NCBI GenBank assembly: GCA_014773175.1
Contig: VXCM01003293.1
Coordinates: forward strand, 1 to 64,000
Length of the DNA: 64,000 bases
From: Lucifuga dentata
Taxonomy: Eukaryota > Chordata > Actinopteri > Ophidiiformes > Bythitidae
Direction: 5' to 3'
This document shows, one piece after another, positions 47,448 through 59,677 of this stretch (positions within the stretch are counted from its first letter, which is position 1; each line of letters begins with the position of its first letter). The position numbers were made by a program, and so were the translations under genes. The notes below the pieces were generated by a model that saw nothing but the letters and a program-made list of their open reading frames with translations, did no database searches and was not told the DNA's origin.

Positions 47448-48204
47448 AAAATGTCCACCTAGCTGAGTCAAATAATAAGACCTGATTTTAGAAACAGATT
47501 TTTCTTCAGACACAGTCATACATTATTTACATTAACTGGAAACTGGGCTGAATTGTTATAAAACATAAAAATTTCAGTTGAAGTATATTATCATTTCTCT
47601 GGAGAAGCATTAAACTGACAGGTGTCATTATGATTTTGTCTCGTTCAGAGGGACACTTTATTACATTTGGACACGTTAATACATCATTCAACAGTTAACA
47701 CGCTATTTCGCTATTCGTCTATGCAGAACAATATTTCTTATTCTATTCTTACTCTATTATTTAGCTTTGGAAACACTTTGATTCAAAGAAGCGAATGATT
47801 AATGTGTATCATTACAGTATAATTACACAGAATTTTTACTAAGACTTAACACCCTCCTGCAGCCATCCTGTGATTGTTTCATTTGAATAATAAGCTTGTC
47901 AACACAGGAAACTACTGCTTATCGCAAATATATTCAATCTCTCGCAAAACTAAACTCAGGACACATAAACTCCTAATTTTCCTTGAAACATATTTTCCAA
48001 AAAAGCAGCAGGTCAGCAGCAAAATTTAGAATCGTGTCTTGTGAAAAGTCAGTTTTAGAGAGAAAGAGGCAGGTATATAATATTAATTAAAAATGTTTCC
48101 CTGAAGAGAGAGCCAGTGCTCTGTAATTAAAGCTTTTCAGTCTCGACATTTATCCCCCATTATAATTATTTCAAGCTACTAAGTGCACAGCTAAAAAGTC
48201 CTGT

Positions 48205-48244
<40 letters not shown>

Positions 48245-49179
48245 GACCATCTGAATGCATCACAGAGGATTAAGCCTCAAAACAGGGACACACACTCAAA
48301 TCCAGATTGGATAGAATGGAAGTCAGTGTGAGAATTTCCCAAATCCATCCCTGGCCTTTAATGACCAGAAGGACTTCTGTTTAATATTGAGGTCAACTCC
48401 ATTTATTGACACAAATTGCTTTCCTATTCAGGGCAAAAGGGAGTTTATTGTCTCTTTCAATGCAAAACCTAATCAAACACGGCTGAGGTAACGGTTCACA
48501 GCAGAGGATGAAGAAAAAAGAAATACTCCATCCTGATCTTTCACAGTGAAACACATAAAAGTTTTATTGATTAATTTCTCCCTATTTTCAAGATGGAGAT
48601 TAAAAAAAACTGCTAAAGCTCCAACAAATACATTGAAACAAAGTGATTAATAAAATTTAAAAAAAATAATAATAAATTGATCATAGGTCTTTGATGGCGT
48701 ACGTCACTCAACCTCGACAAAGTAGAACAGCGTCATATTTTTTGTGGTGTGTGAATTGGAATGGCGAGGAAGTTACAACCTGTATGTTCAGATGAGGGCG
48801 GCACAGTGGCTTAGCAGTTAGCACTGTTGCCTCGCAGCAAGAAGGTCCTGGGTTCAAATCCGACTGGGTCTTTTCTGTGTGGAGTTTGCATGTTCTTCCC
48901 GTGTCCGCGTGGGTTTCCTCCAGGTGCTCTGGCTTCTTCCCACCTCCAAAGACATGCAGGTCAGGTGAATTGGAAACTCTAAATTGACCGTAGGTGTGAA
49001 TGAGNCCACCTCCAAAGACATGCAGGTCAGGTGAATTGGAAACTCTAAATTGACCGTAGGTGTGAATGAGTGTGTGTGTGTCAGCCCTGTGATTGGCTGG
49101 CGACCTCGTCCAATGACTGGCAGTGTCTGAACTAAAATCAGGTCTTAGTATATATTTGACTCAACTATATGGACATTTT
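47448..49179. mobile_element. DNA transposon (1.7 kb) with ~40-bp inverted ends
   Basis: Left end AAAATGTCCACCTAGCTGAG TCAAATA...; right end TTTGACTCAACTATATGGAC ATTTT, its reverse complement with differences. The pairing continues over AAGACCTGATTTTAG. No transposase frame seen. A SINE (48796-49111) is inserted near its right end. Confidence 0.65.
48796..49111 (+). repeat. tRNA-derived SINE, 3'-truncated, nested
   Basis: Same family as 26993: GGCGGCACAGTGGCTTAGCA, GGGTTCAAATCC (B box), GTTTGCATGTTCTTCCCGTG, ending in the CAGCCCTGTGATTGGCTGG region without the GGATGGAT tail. Its length is inflated by a 65-bp assembly duplication around N at 49005 (48940-49004, 49006-49070). Confidence 0.85.
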
Positions 49180-49218
49180 CAGTGCTTGAAGTGAGCTGGT
49201 ACGCACTAGTACACAATA

Positions 49219-49833
49219 CACTGTAATCCCAGATGTTATTTTAACTCAAAGAAATTAGTTAATTGTACCCAACATATTCCATATATGACCTAATGATTTT
49301 GAGTTAGTTGTACTCTTTGGATATTTTTTTTTTTTTTTCAGTTAGAGTTTTTGAGTTGAATCAACTTAAGTCAGTTTAGTTTTGCCCATTGCTGTTAGCA
49401 AAGCACAAAATTATTGCTTAAAATAAAATCTTGGTGATCGAGTGGGGTGGCACAGAGGCTCAATGGTTAGATCTGTTGCCTCACAGCAAGAAGGTCCTGG
49501 GTTTGAGGCCGTTATTCTGTGTGGAGTTTGTGTGTTCTCCTTGTGCTGAACATATACTTTTTTTTTTGTTCAACAATGCCTAACTTAACTTTTTTAAGGC
49601 AAGTNTATACTTTTTTTTTTGTTCAACAATGCATAACTTAACTTTTTTAAGGCAAGTTAACCATGCAATCTTAGTTCATTGTATCTAAAAATTTGAGGCT
49701 TTTCTATTGAGAATCCTAGGTTCATTTAACATATACTTTTCTGTTTGTTCAACAATGCATAACTTAACTTTTTTAGGGCAACGAGCTACCTTGCTTTATT
49801 TAAGTTGAATGAAACTTATCAGGGCTTACAGTG
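49219..49833. mobile_element. TA-flanked MITE nested in the CAGTG element
   Basis: Left end CACTGTAATCCCAGAT; right end ATCAGGGCTTACAGTG; flanked by TA on both sides. It contains a SINE head at 49445-49550 and a three-times-repeated AACATATACTTTT...GTTCAACAATGC block (49551, 49606, about 49730). The first two of these copies flank N 49605 and may be one. Confidence 0.65.
49445..49550 (+). repeat. SINE head fragment, nested
   Basis: GGTGGCACAGAGGCTCAATG GTTAG, CACAGCAAGAAGGTCCTGGG and GTGTGGAGTTTGTGTGTTCT match the first ~100 bases of the SINE at 26993. Confidence 0.75.
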
Positions 49834-52384
49834 TACTGGGACCTCTGTGGTTTTCATTTCAGAGTACTGGGACATTTTTGGGAGTACCAGAACCTCTCAT
49901 AAATCTTCCATACTCTATTGCAGAACAATGCAGAGGAAAACAATAGTAAAGGTTGCAGCCAGATGAATTAAATCGGGGGACCATGACACACATCTGATAC
50001 ACATCAATGAACACCAGGGATAGGCAACTTTGATGAGGACAGGGGCCAATAAAACTTCATTCTCATGGTCAAAGGGCCACACAATAAATAAAACAAAAAT
50101 CACTGTGAATTCAGTACATACCTGTCAACATTTAGCTTTGAAAATAAGGGAGATTTGGAAATAAGGGAGATTTGCAGAGGCCAGCCACAGATAAGGTGAG
50201 TACTGGCACCTTTTTTGTCCACTTCAAGCACTGTCTAACACTTTTAACAAACTGTTACATTATAAAAGGCCTTATCTAACTATAAAGGCAGAGATCTGTG
50301 TCTTTGGCACTATTATCTCTAGAACCCAATGCTGTATGAAGTTGAAATTCGGCAGGTTTATTGCTCAGGACCCAAGGACGTGCAGTGTCGCGTGTGAAGT
50401 TGTTTGGATGAGCAGTTCTTGAATTGAGCTGTGCCAGTAAAAAGTAGTCCACGAGGTAGGATACGCTCCGGATGCAGCAGCATATGCTCTGGTCCAGTGG
50501 CACGGTCTCAATCCGATCCTGTACAGCAAACAAAGCTAGCTCATGAGGACATGCAGAACAAAATTATGGCAGGCTGCAGCACACACCATAAAGCCTGGCC
50601 CGGTCCGAACAGGCTCGTTTTAAATGGGAACTGCACTAGTAGTTTCAAATGCACATTTAGAGGCTCCAGGCCTGCCCTCCCCCCTGTGACCCTGAAGAGG
50701 TTAAGCGAGTATGGATGATGGCTGCATTGGCACATATCTGATATTTATCAGATTAATTTCCAGATTTGGATGTGTCTTAAAACCCGAGAATATCTAATTC
50801 CACGTGACACGCATCAGACATAATATTATATCTGTGATGTGCCACATGTGAGCAAAACATATAGGAGGTTACTTATATATCCATTCCCTGTCTCTCTTGT
50901 TTTTTTTAAGATACTGACACACATCTATAAAATTCCTGGAACAAGTTTAAAAATATATATATATATGTAAGAAAATCTGTGGAAAAATGCTAAAAAAAAA
51001 AAAAAANAAAAAAAAAAAAAAAAACGCTGATGAGAATCGTACGTGTGTCAGCCTTTGATTTCCTTTCATCACGACAGTAAAAGTGATCAGGCTCGTGTAA
51101 AGCGAGGTGAATCTTGGCTCACCACAGAGTGAAGGGAAGGTTCACTAATTAGTCTCAGCAGCCATGGTGGTTTTATAATCAGCCGTTTATAACTCAGCTC
51201 GGGTTGGTTGGCTTCCAGTGTGAAATCGCCTCTCACGGCTCATTTCAGTTCCACTCAGTTCTGTCTCAATACTCCCTAATGAGAGGAAGCCCTGGTAAGT
51301 TTCAACGTCTCATATCCTGCCTTCAGATTCATTTTCTGTTTTACTTTTTAAAGAAATTAATTTCCTTTCATTTTATTTGTACAGAGGAGGAGAGAAAAAG
51401 GCTTTCAACTCTTTTTGGTATTAATTGCTGCCAGTCACGACCTTCTTTCGTCACCACGCAGGATTCTAATTAACACTGACATCATCTTGAACTTCATCTT
51501 CTGCAAATATAGACGGACTATGTGCACTTAAATTAAATGCAGATTTCCACTCTTTCTTATACGCATGGGCACACACACACACATATACACACAATCCAAG
51601 CCACACAAGCATCCCCCTAGGCCTGTTGTCAGTTTTAGGGTACACACACACTTATTCAAGCATAGATAAGCTCCTAAAATATTAATAGAGAGAGCAGCAT
51701 GCAGATAGAGAGAAGTGGAAACAGGAAGGAAGAGAGAGGGAAGAGAAAATGGAAGGAGTGGGAAGAGAGTGGAAAAAAAATGATTAGGTTTTTTTTTTTT
51801 TAGTCCTGTGGGGTGATTAAGTTGTTGAAGAAGAAAAAGTTAAGAATATCGACAACTATAATTCTGTATAAACTGAGAAATCAAGAGCAATATGTGAGTA
51901 CAATTTATGTTTTATACAGAATTATACAATATGTTGTTACTAGTTCTAACATATTGTAGACTGAGACATAGGAAAAGCCTGGATTGAAAACATTTATGGC
52001 TTTATTTATAGTTAATATGAACAGGCTGCATACTGTGAATTATTAAAAACACAATTTGTGCTATATATGGAAATAGAATTTATATACATAAAACATTTTT
52101 ATTAGGAGCAGCACTGAAAGGAATGAAGAGTTTGTAGAGATGAAGACTGAAGATGTACTGTATGAGGAAACATCAGGCTTTGTCAAGAAAAGGTGTTTTA
52201 ACAGAAGCTTAAAGTACTTTTTTGTTATTTTCCCTCATTTTGTAGTCAGATATAGCAGGGAGAATGTTTTGAACATTGTCAAAGTTGCTAAACTTGAAGG
52301 TCATTAGAAACAGAAATGTATCCACTAAGACAAATCAATAGATCCTGAACTGCCCTGAAAGCTTTGTTTTTGACTGGTCCTTTA

Positions 52385-52850
52385 CTTTTATATGTTAAAA
52401 TCAACATTTGAATTTATACGGCTACACACCTGGTGAGACGGGCCCATCATAACCCTAATGAGGGAGAATTTGGCCAGCATTCATGTTTCACAGTCTGTGG
52501 GTGTTTCTAGCTGGCCAATCAAAACAGAGTGGCTTTTCAGAAAGGGGCCTTAAAGGGACAGTACCTAAAAAGGTCTGTTTTCACTCAGTGTGCACAGTGG
52601 TGCTGCAGCAAGAGAGAGAGAGTAGAAATAGGATCAGTGAGTTTATTTGCACATGAAAGCATTGCAAAGATTAAACCCTAAATGAAAGTAAGAACATTGG
52701 AATCTGTATAATGTTTATAGAATAAAAGAAGGATAAAAAATATATACATGTATATATATATATATATATATATGGAGTAGTGGGAGTTCTGATTGGCCAG
52801 CTGAAACACAACAACAATGTCTGGCCAATCAGACCTCCTGCTACTGCTCT
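52385..52850. mobile_element. TTAA MITE family 2, partial copy plus adjacent piece
   Basis: The blocks AGCTGGCCAATCAAAACAGA, GGTCTGTTTTCACTCAGTG and AGTAAGAACATTGGAATCTG match family 2. After a (TA)n run (about 52743-52773), a second piece with CTGATTGGCCAG and its inverted CTGGCCAATCAG (52790-52840) follows. Confidence 0.55.
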
Positions 52851-53879
52851 GTGTGTTGGAGCTTGTTTTGTTTTTTTAGTTTGACACACATTAAAAAGAA
52901 AGTCATTGTAGTTCAAATTTAAATTGTATGCAAATGTGTGGTGAGATTAAATATAAGATGAAGACACATTAGTTGAAATTTATGCTGTTTAACATTTTGG
53001 AAATCCATTTAAAATTCAGCAATCATCATTAAAAATAATGAAATGGACTAATTCATTCACACATTTAATAAATATCTGATAACTTTCGTACCAATAAACT
53101 TTAAGAGCATTGATTAAATGTAAATTTATTTCATTTCAATGCGTTGCTTATGTAACTGATTATATTTAACCACTGAAAATTTATTCTGGTGGCACACTTC
53201 ACACTTGACAGAAAATTGACTTGAGAAAAAAAACCGTGTTTGTTTTGGTTTCTGGATGAAATGACACTATCTCTCAGCTTTTCTATGACTCACAGCTTTT
53301 ACGGCATTGCTGGAAAGGTTAATGTTCCATCTGTACTGTACTTTAAAAAAAATAGCTGCTTCCTGCTCTTTCCATTTACTCTGGACTCTCATTTCATTAA
53401 ACTGAATTAATGCCTCAAGTCTTGGATGGCACAGATGGCATATGCACTGTCAGCTTTGTATTTGGTATTAAAGTCAGGCTAATTAGGCTAATGCTATTTT
53501 GTCTTTTAAGATTTTTCATTAGGAGCTCTATGCAGATACGAAGCCAAAAGAGCCATCTCATTATTGGTGGTCTGTTTCCATTTGTCTGAATGAAACTCCT
53601 TCCTTATTGGGGAGCTGAGCTGTAATGCTGGTTAGTTTACAGAGATGAGTGCTTCATAAGTGTTTCTTCAATACCAAGACATGAATTGATCTTGAAATAT
53701 GAAGCACATTAACGGTATCACATTGTTAACAGATGATATCCAGACTGATGCATATTTTTAGCATTTTCCACAGTTTATATGTCAGTCAAAAAAGTGGGCG
53801 GTACTTTGACATAGGCCCCTCCCAAATGGTCAGCGAGTTAATCAGGTGCTTCATATTTTTGATGAATATTGCCAGATGT

Positions 53880-54083
53880 TCATCTATCTCAAGCATGTTT
53901 AAAGTCTCTACAAGTTGATTTTTTGTAGCGTACTGAAATGAACTGAAACCAATGGCAGTCTGGAAGGGATGAAAAAAAATTCTAGAATTTTCCGCTCCAG
54001 TAGTATATTTTGGGAAATGGTTGTGTATATGGGTTGTATAAACCGTACTGGATTCAAACATGCAAAACCACCAGTATTGTCCT
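53880..54083. mobile_element. TTAA MITE family 1, right part only
   Basis: Begins in the family interior (CATCTATCTCAAGCATGTTT) and ends AAAACCACCAGTATTGTCCT before TTAA at 54084. Confidence 0.78.
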
Positions 54084-54087
54084 TTAA

Positions 54088-54515
54088 GTCCACTCAGTTG
54101 ATCAGTGTGAAATGGCAAATTTTGATCTGATCACTTTCTCATGCCTCAAGCCTCATATGCTGCGGTCTCTCTCTCACATACACACACGCCACACATGCCT
54201 CCACACATGTCTGCCCACATACATGTGCAAATTGTACAAATAGGTGAGCGTAACTGACATTTCATATGTTAATTTTTCTTTGACACCAGATGAAGCAGTA
54301 TAAACCATGGCTCTTCATATGAAGCAGCTCATTAACATGCTGATCTTCATTAGCTTTTACCCGTGACACACTTTACAATAATGTGTCACTAATGGAACAA
54401 CAATGTGCCAATTAATGTAAGGGAAGCTTCATGAATGAGTTTAAATTATCGCAGTGCTTATTTAGCGTGACACTGTGTAGTTATAGTGATTTTTATGATT
54501 ACCCCAAAGCCTTGT
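54088..54515 (+). repeat. Dispersed repeat family 3, copy d
   Basis: Shared blocks GAAGCAGCTCATTAACATGC, AGCTTTTACCCGTGACACAC and TTTAGCGTGACACTGTGTAG. It directly follows the TTAA end of a MITE family 1 fragment. Confidence 0.65.
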
Positions 54516-56103
54516 AGCTTTCATTTGACTCCACAAGTAGGGTGTCCGATTTGTCATTTTGGGGCAACAGAAGGGCCACTAATGCACCTTAGATACAGTC
54601 TTGAGCAAAAGTCTGCTGCAGTGCTGCATCTTACAGAAATCTCTCTTAAAGAAAAGTAATGAGAGGCATTAAGGAGGGGAGCTGCCCACATTAAATCATG
54701 GCTGCCAACAATTAAAATATAAACAATTACTCATCACACAAAGAATGAGCTGCGGACACTTGGTGGACACTTGGCGGACCGACTGGGATCTCCAACTAAG
54801 GCTGATGTCAAGAGCAGTTAAGTGGGTGGTAGACGGTCCAATGCCCATTCGTGATGATATTGGAAAATACTGGATTATTGCTCAGAGCCGCAATAGTTTT
54901 AAACTGTATAGCTCTACAAAACAATACCTTTTTACTTAAGAGGATGATCTGTTTAACAGCTGCCTGTGATATTTCTTTCCAGGTCCACATCTGCTTCGTG
55001 TAGAGCATCCTGTATTATACCTTGTTATAATGTTACTCCACCCATTAAGATACCCTTCCACTTCAAACTAACCCCACAATCACCATCTGCCTTCACCCTC
55101 CAAACATTTTATTCCTCCTCCTCATCAGTCTCCATCCACCCACCACCACCACTCCAGACCTGCCAGCCTCCTCAGCCTCGCTCCGTGTCTTCATTCTGTG
55201 TTTCTGAAGGACTTCTCAACACCGATGCGAAAGGGTCTGATTAAATCTCGAGTGATGATGAGTTTATGGTGGCTTTGCCCACACTAAGAAGCTTGGGGGG
55301 GGATGGAGAAATTGAAGTCTGGAAGTAGTACTGAAAAGTGTAGAAAGTGTGTGAAGAGGTGCTGAAAAAATGATATCTTTGGTTCCGTGTTGAGCTCAAG
55401 CTGATTGATTCATCTGACCTCATGTACTGTATATTCTAATTTGTACACATTTTGAATTGTGCTACTGGTTACAAACTATAAAACTGTAAAAAATGAAGAC
55501 TACAAATATTTTTTTTTCCACTCTTTCTTGACTTAGTTTTATTTGACATGTTTGCTTCTCCCTGAAGGTGTAAACTCATTCCAAATATGTCACCCTTACA
55601 TTTTTGGATGAAGAGTTACACAGACTGGCGATGATAGCCGAATGTTGTGCTGCAGTTTGTGCTGATGATGTTGCTGTAGAAACCCTTTTTGGCTTTTTTG
55701 TACACAGTGATGAATAGCTGACATTTTTCCACCGATAAAAAATGTTCCACGTCCCTGGTACCCCAACACACCATTCATATTGCAGTGTAAAATGTCAAGA
55801 CGGTAAATGTCAGGGGTAAAATGAACCTGTGTTTTTTCTGTTTTTATATAATAATAATCATTTTTTCATAAAATAAATGGCTGTTTAGCTATGATGAATT
55901 GCTGATTATAACATGCAGCAGTTCAACAAATATCTAGGTTTTTGTGAAAACTCTCTGTTGCAAAGGAAGTGATTCATTTTATGTTTTCAGGTTTATTTCA
56001 AATAAACAATAGAAGAACTCAAGAGTTTGAAAAGAGCACCATATAAAAACCCAAACTCACTAAACTACCATCCAAAAGAAAAAGACAAAACTACACACAT
56101 GCA

Positions 56104-56250
56104 CATCACTGTGTGAAAAAAAACACACTTTTACTCTTCCTTTCTGCAGCACTGCTGCGCACGCTGAGTGAAAACAAGCCAGTTTTAGGTACTTAACCAC
56201 GCTTTGTTTTAACCCTGAGAAAAGTGAGCAAACGGCCCAGACCTGCTGAG
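56104..56250 (-). mobile_element. TTAA MITE family 2, fragment
   Basis: Minus-strand match to the family block around GCTTGTTTTCACTCAGCG and the GCAGCACTGCTGC region. Confidence 0.5.
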
Positions 56251-56540
56251 AGTTCATAACACGTTTTCATAATACGTTATACACAAGTAAACCACAACAC
56301 AAACCTTTTTACAGTGTAAAATTAGCTTTTATAAACTATTATATTAAAGTTGCAATACATCCTTTTATCACATAACCTCATTAGGATGACTATTAGTTTT
56401 TTGGTTTTTTTTAAATCTAAAAATGGTTCGGAGAAACAACTTGCTGTGGTAACAGGAGACAATTTCAGACCGAAGCCGTGTATTTTAGAGTATTTCAGCC
56501 TACTTCTGCTTTGTACCTCTTTGAGTTTACATCTGAATAT

Positions 56541-56723
56541 TTAAAGTAACTTATACAGAAACAGATACATACAGTACAGTAGCTTTGCTTTACAGCCATA
56601 ATAGTCACTGTGTTTTCTTAGAACTCTGGCAGCAGCATGCTGAATGAGCTGCAGCTGTGCGATGGCCTTTTTAGAGAGACCTTCTTTTAGATGCCGTTTA
56701 AAGAGAAAAGTCTGGCACAGCAA
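56541..56723 (-). pseudogene. LINE reverse-transcriptase C-terminal fragment
   Basis: The minus strand encodes LSKKAIAQLQLIQHAAARVL, the same conserved block as in the L2-type copies at 46 kb, then loses similarity. About 180 bp remain. Confidence 0.7.
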
Positions 56724-57552
56724 TCACAAAAAAAGCAAATATCCGCATGTCAGATGTTACTTAAACAGTCACAGCTCATTGAAGGCCATGAGTTTACAGC
56801 CATGCTTGCTTGCCTTATACTCGATCTTGTGATTTTCTCAGTCTGAAACAAATCGCATGCTAATGTCATAGCTACACTGCAGGAGCAGCAGTCTGCAATC
56901 AGCTATCAAACTGCAATCAGTCCAAAGATGGAGGAGTAATCATATTTTAATCTGGACACACGAACATTAAATCCTGTTTACTGTGAGACGGAAAAGCTTT
57001 TTGACTCTGTCTTGACTTGGCTCTCTCATTTGTTGCTGTTTTTCTCAGATGGCATGACTTCAGATCAGCAAATCAAAATGATCATAAATTGCACAAACTG
57101 TCGCATCATCTGTGAGTTGTCATACAGTGCACTGATTGATTGATTGATTGATTTTTTAATTTATGTGTCTTGCCTTACATAATTCTCCATATCGTATTCA
57201 CTTTTTAATAAATAAGTTTTGGTTTGTGTCAAATCTCACATGACCATTTTTTTAACATATACTCCTGAAAAAAAAATACTTTTTAATCAAAAAAGCTAAA
57301 CTATATTACATCATTTTCTTTATCTCGGTACAGTTGTTGTGTTTCACACCGTAAATGCTGTGATTAAACTGCTGCTGTAATGACTCACTTCCCCCACAGC
57401 GATCAATAACGTTTCACCTTACATGGCATTGTCTAACTGGAAGTGTTACCTGCCACGTTTAGCATATTCAGACACACTTAAGTGGACTTTGATTTGTCTT
57501 GTTTGAAAACGGAGGAATAACATCCCGTCATGTTTGTCTGTTGTCCCTGCAG

Positions 57553-57628
57553 GTTCATGTGGGCACCTCACATCAGGAGCAAAGAGTGGTGGGATACCTG
57601 ACGTGTACACACCTCCACGCCATAGAAG
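57553..57628 (+). CDS. smpd3: smpd3 coding exon 4 (catalytic domain)
   Basis: A 76-bp exon, residues 503-527 plus one base. It follows acceptor TCCCTGCAG and enters in phase 0: VHVGTSHQEQRVVGYLTCTH followed by LHAIE, the conserved GY-T-C-THLHA strand of the nSMase catalytic fold (His522 and His524). The donor is GAAG|GTAGAG at 57629, phase 1. It is 21 kb from exon 3 and 80 bp upstream of the largest assembly gap, so a nearby small exon lost in the gap cannot be excluded; the protein alignment, however, runs straight on into exon 5. Confidence 0.93.
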
Positions 57629-57660
57629 GTAGAGTTATATGTTCTACAGCTTCCCCAACA

Positions 57661-57661
<1 letters not shown>

Positions 57662-57708
<47 letters not shown>
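57662..57708. repeat. (CT)n microsatellite at the gap edge
   Basis: CT dinucleotides with one CTGT interruption running into the 395-N gap. Confidence 0.95.
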
Positions 57709-58103
57709 NNNNNNNNNNNNNNNNNNNNNNNNNNNNNNNNNNNNNNNNNNNNNNNNNNNNNNNNNNNNNNNNNNNNNNNNNNNNNNNNNNNNNNNNNNNN
57801 NNNNNNNNNNNNNNNNNNNNNNNNNNNNNNNNNNNNNNNNNNNNNNNNNNNNNNNNNNNNNNNNNNNNNNNNNNNNNNNNNNNNNNNNNNNNNNNNNNNN
57901 NNNNNNNNNNNNNNNNNNNNNNNNNNNNNNNNNNNNNNNNNNNNNNNNNNNNNNNNNNNNNNNNNNNNNNNNNNNNNNNNNNNNNNNNNNNNNNNNNNNN
58001 NNNNNNNNNNNNNNNNNNNNNNNNNNNNNNNNNNNNNNNNNNNNNNNNNNNNNNNNNNNNNNNNNNNNNNNNNNNNNNNNNNNNNNNNNNNNNNNNNNNN
58101 NNN
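57709..58103. other. Assembly gap (395 N)
   Basis: Unknown sequence bounded on the left by a (CT)n array (57662-57708) and on the right by a C homopolymer (58104-58123). It lies inside smpd3 intron 4, 80 bp after exon 4. Confidence 1.
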
Positions 58104-58867
58104 CCCCCCCCCCCCCCCCCCCCATGCCTACTTGAATGCACTTGCACTCATAAATGTATTGATAGAATTTCCATTATAATCTATCTCACGAAGCTGTATT
58201 ACATGTGAATATATAAGAATGGAGAGTGTACTAGCTCTGATGTGTGTGTGCATGTGTGTGTGTGTGTGTACTTGTCTTGTTTTATCTTTCTCTCTCTCTG
58301 AGCTACACATACAGCCATGTGTGTGTGCGCGTGCGTGTCTGCCTACAGATAGCTAGATAAATCACGCATCAAAACCCTGCACACCTCCCTCTGCTGTTCC
58401 CATGGCGACTGGCTCAAGCTGTTTAAGGCGTCACAGCCCTATTTAAAGCCTCTGGTCGATGCCTTCCTCATTTTTTACCAGAGACATGTCTCCCCCTTCT
58501 CCTGCTATTTCCGGCTCCTCCTACACTCCCAGAGCCCTAAATATAGCAACAGTGGGGATGTTTCTAAAGATACATCAAACATAAAGCCTTGTGGGGGAGG
58601 AGAGGCTAGATCAGAGGTGAAGCAGGGAGGAACTAAAGGGAGGAGCAGAAAGACCTGATTCTTTCCTGAGTGGAAAGAGTTGAAAATGAGAATCTTTTCC
58701 TACATACAGGCAGAACTGATACATCCAGTTTGTCAACAGGAAGGCCTCAATCTGAAAGTATTGTTTTCTTAAGTCATTTTTGAGGTCATTTTGCCCTCAT
58801 CAGAAAGGTACAATAATGATAAACAGGAAGTAGGATGAGCAAAAAGAGGAGGGTGATAAGAAACGAA

Positions 58868-58935
58868 GGTCCTCCTGGAATCAACCCAGGGAGCTTGAAA
58901 TTACATCTATGTGTCTTAGACCATTAGGTCACATG
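58868..58935 (-). repeat. tRNA-like segment (probably SINE-derived)
   Basis: On the minus strand: GTGACCTAATGGTCTAAGAC (A-box region), about 20 bases, then CCCTGGGTTGATTCCAGG (B-box-like, inside a stem). The arrangement is tRNA-like, but the B box deviates and no aminoacyl stem is clear. A functional tRNA gene is unlikely. Confidence 0.4.
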
Positions 58936-59224
58936 ACACACAAATGTGAAATAATTCTGATGAGACATTTTGGACCAGATTCATAAAGTTTAGCACACGA
59001 CTTATCGTGTTGATAAGGGCAAATATCGTCACGCTACCACGTTTCCTCATTCATAAATGTCTGTTACAGACTTATTTTAGCATTTGCCTTGAAATAGATG
59101 TTGCTATGGTATTTCATTATTGACATGTTGGGGAAATGATTCATAAAACACAGCACACAAAAATTAATACTTGTTTCATGCGGGTGGTAAGAAATCTGGG
59201 TGACATTTTAAAGGCATTTTAGGT

Positions 59225-59673
59225 AGTCAGTCATCACAAACAAGACGTATTCAGGTTCAAAGTTACATAATTTTGTCATTTAAGCACAATAAAAAGCAGA
59301 GTGATCTGAAATGCTTCCTGTTGTCAGTTCTTCACTACAGCACTTGAATGCACCACTAGAAACATTTTCAGATCACTCTGCGCTTTTTATTGCGCTTAAA
59401 CACTAAAATTATGTAACTTCGAAAAAAAACAAACTTGAATACACATCTTGTTGGTGATGATGGATTACCTATCCCAAGAACGTTTCAAGTATCAACAAGT
59501 TGATTTTAATAGCGTACCAGAATGAACTGAAACAATGGTGGTCTGGAAGGTAGGAATAACATTTTTAATTCACCATTCCAGTAGTATGCTTTGGGAAATG
59601 ATTGTCAGTAATGTTACATGTATGAAAACTGAATATATTAGGCTCAAACATGCAAAATGTCTGGTATGGTCCT
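59225..59673. mobile_element. TTAA MITE family 1, rearranged copy with internal fold-back
   Basis: The right end is normal (AATGTCTGGTATGGTCCT then TTAA at 59674). The left part (about 59228-59308) is a reverse-complement copy of 59366-59465, replacing the normal left half. Confidence 0.75.
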
Positions 59674-59677
59674 TTAA

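Larger units (their letters stand above)
49180..50233. mobile_element. DNA transposon with 14-bp perfect inverted ends
   Basis: Starts CAGTGCTTGAAGTG and ends CACTTCAAGCACTG. A CAGTG-type end suggests hAT, but an 8-bp target duplication was not found. It contains another element at 49219-49833. Confidence 0.65.
36391..57552 (+). other. smpd3: smpd3 intron 3, 21 kb and repeat-rich
   Basis: The intron contains several TTAA-flanked MITE copies, a SINE, two L2-type LINE remnants on the minus strand, nested DNA transposons, many microsatellites and several single-N gaps, each listed separately. Stretches without recognisable content: about 37240-38340, 38620-39730, 40200-41410, 42603-43888, 44200-45450, 47100-47447, 50234-52384, 52850-53880 and 54520-57552. 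No exon of another gene was seen on either strand. A GC-richer, less repetitive stretch at about 44880-45140 could be a conserved noncoding element, but this cannot be judged without alignment. Confidence 0.8.

Noticed and set aside
54966..55244. Ser/Pro-rich frame with an acceptor-like TTTCCAG before it
   Set aside because: No family similarity and no partner exon; Pro/Ser-rich chance frames are common in C-rich DNA.
57499..58208. Several long open frames across the N block
   Set aside because: They consist mostly of unknown residues and dinucleotide-repeat translation; only 57553-57628 is coding.
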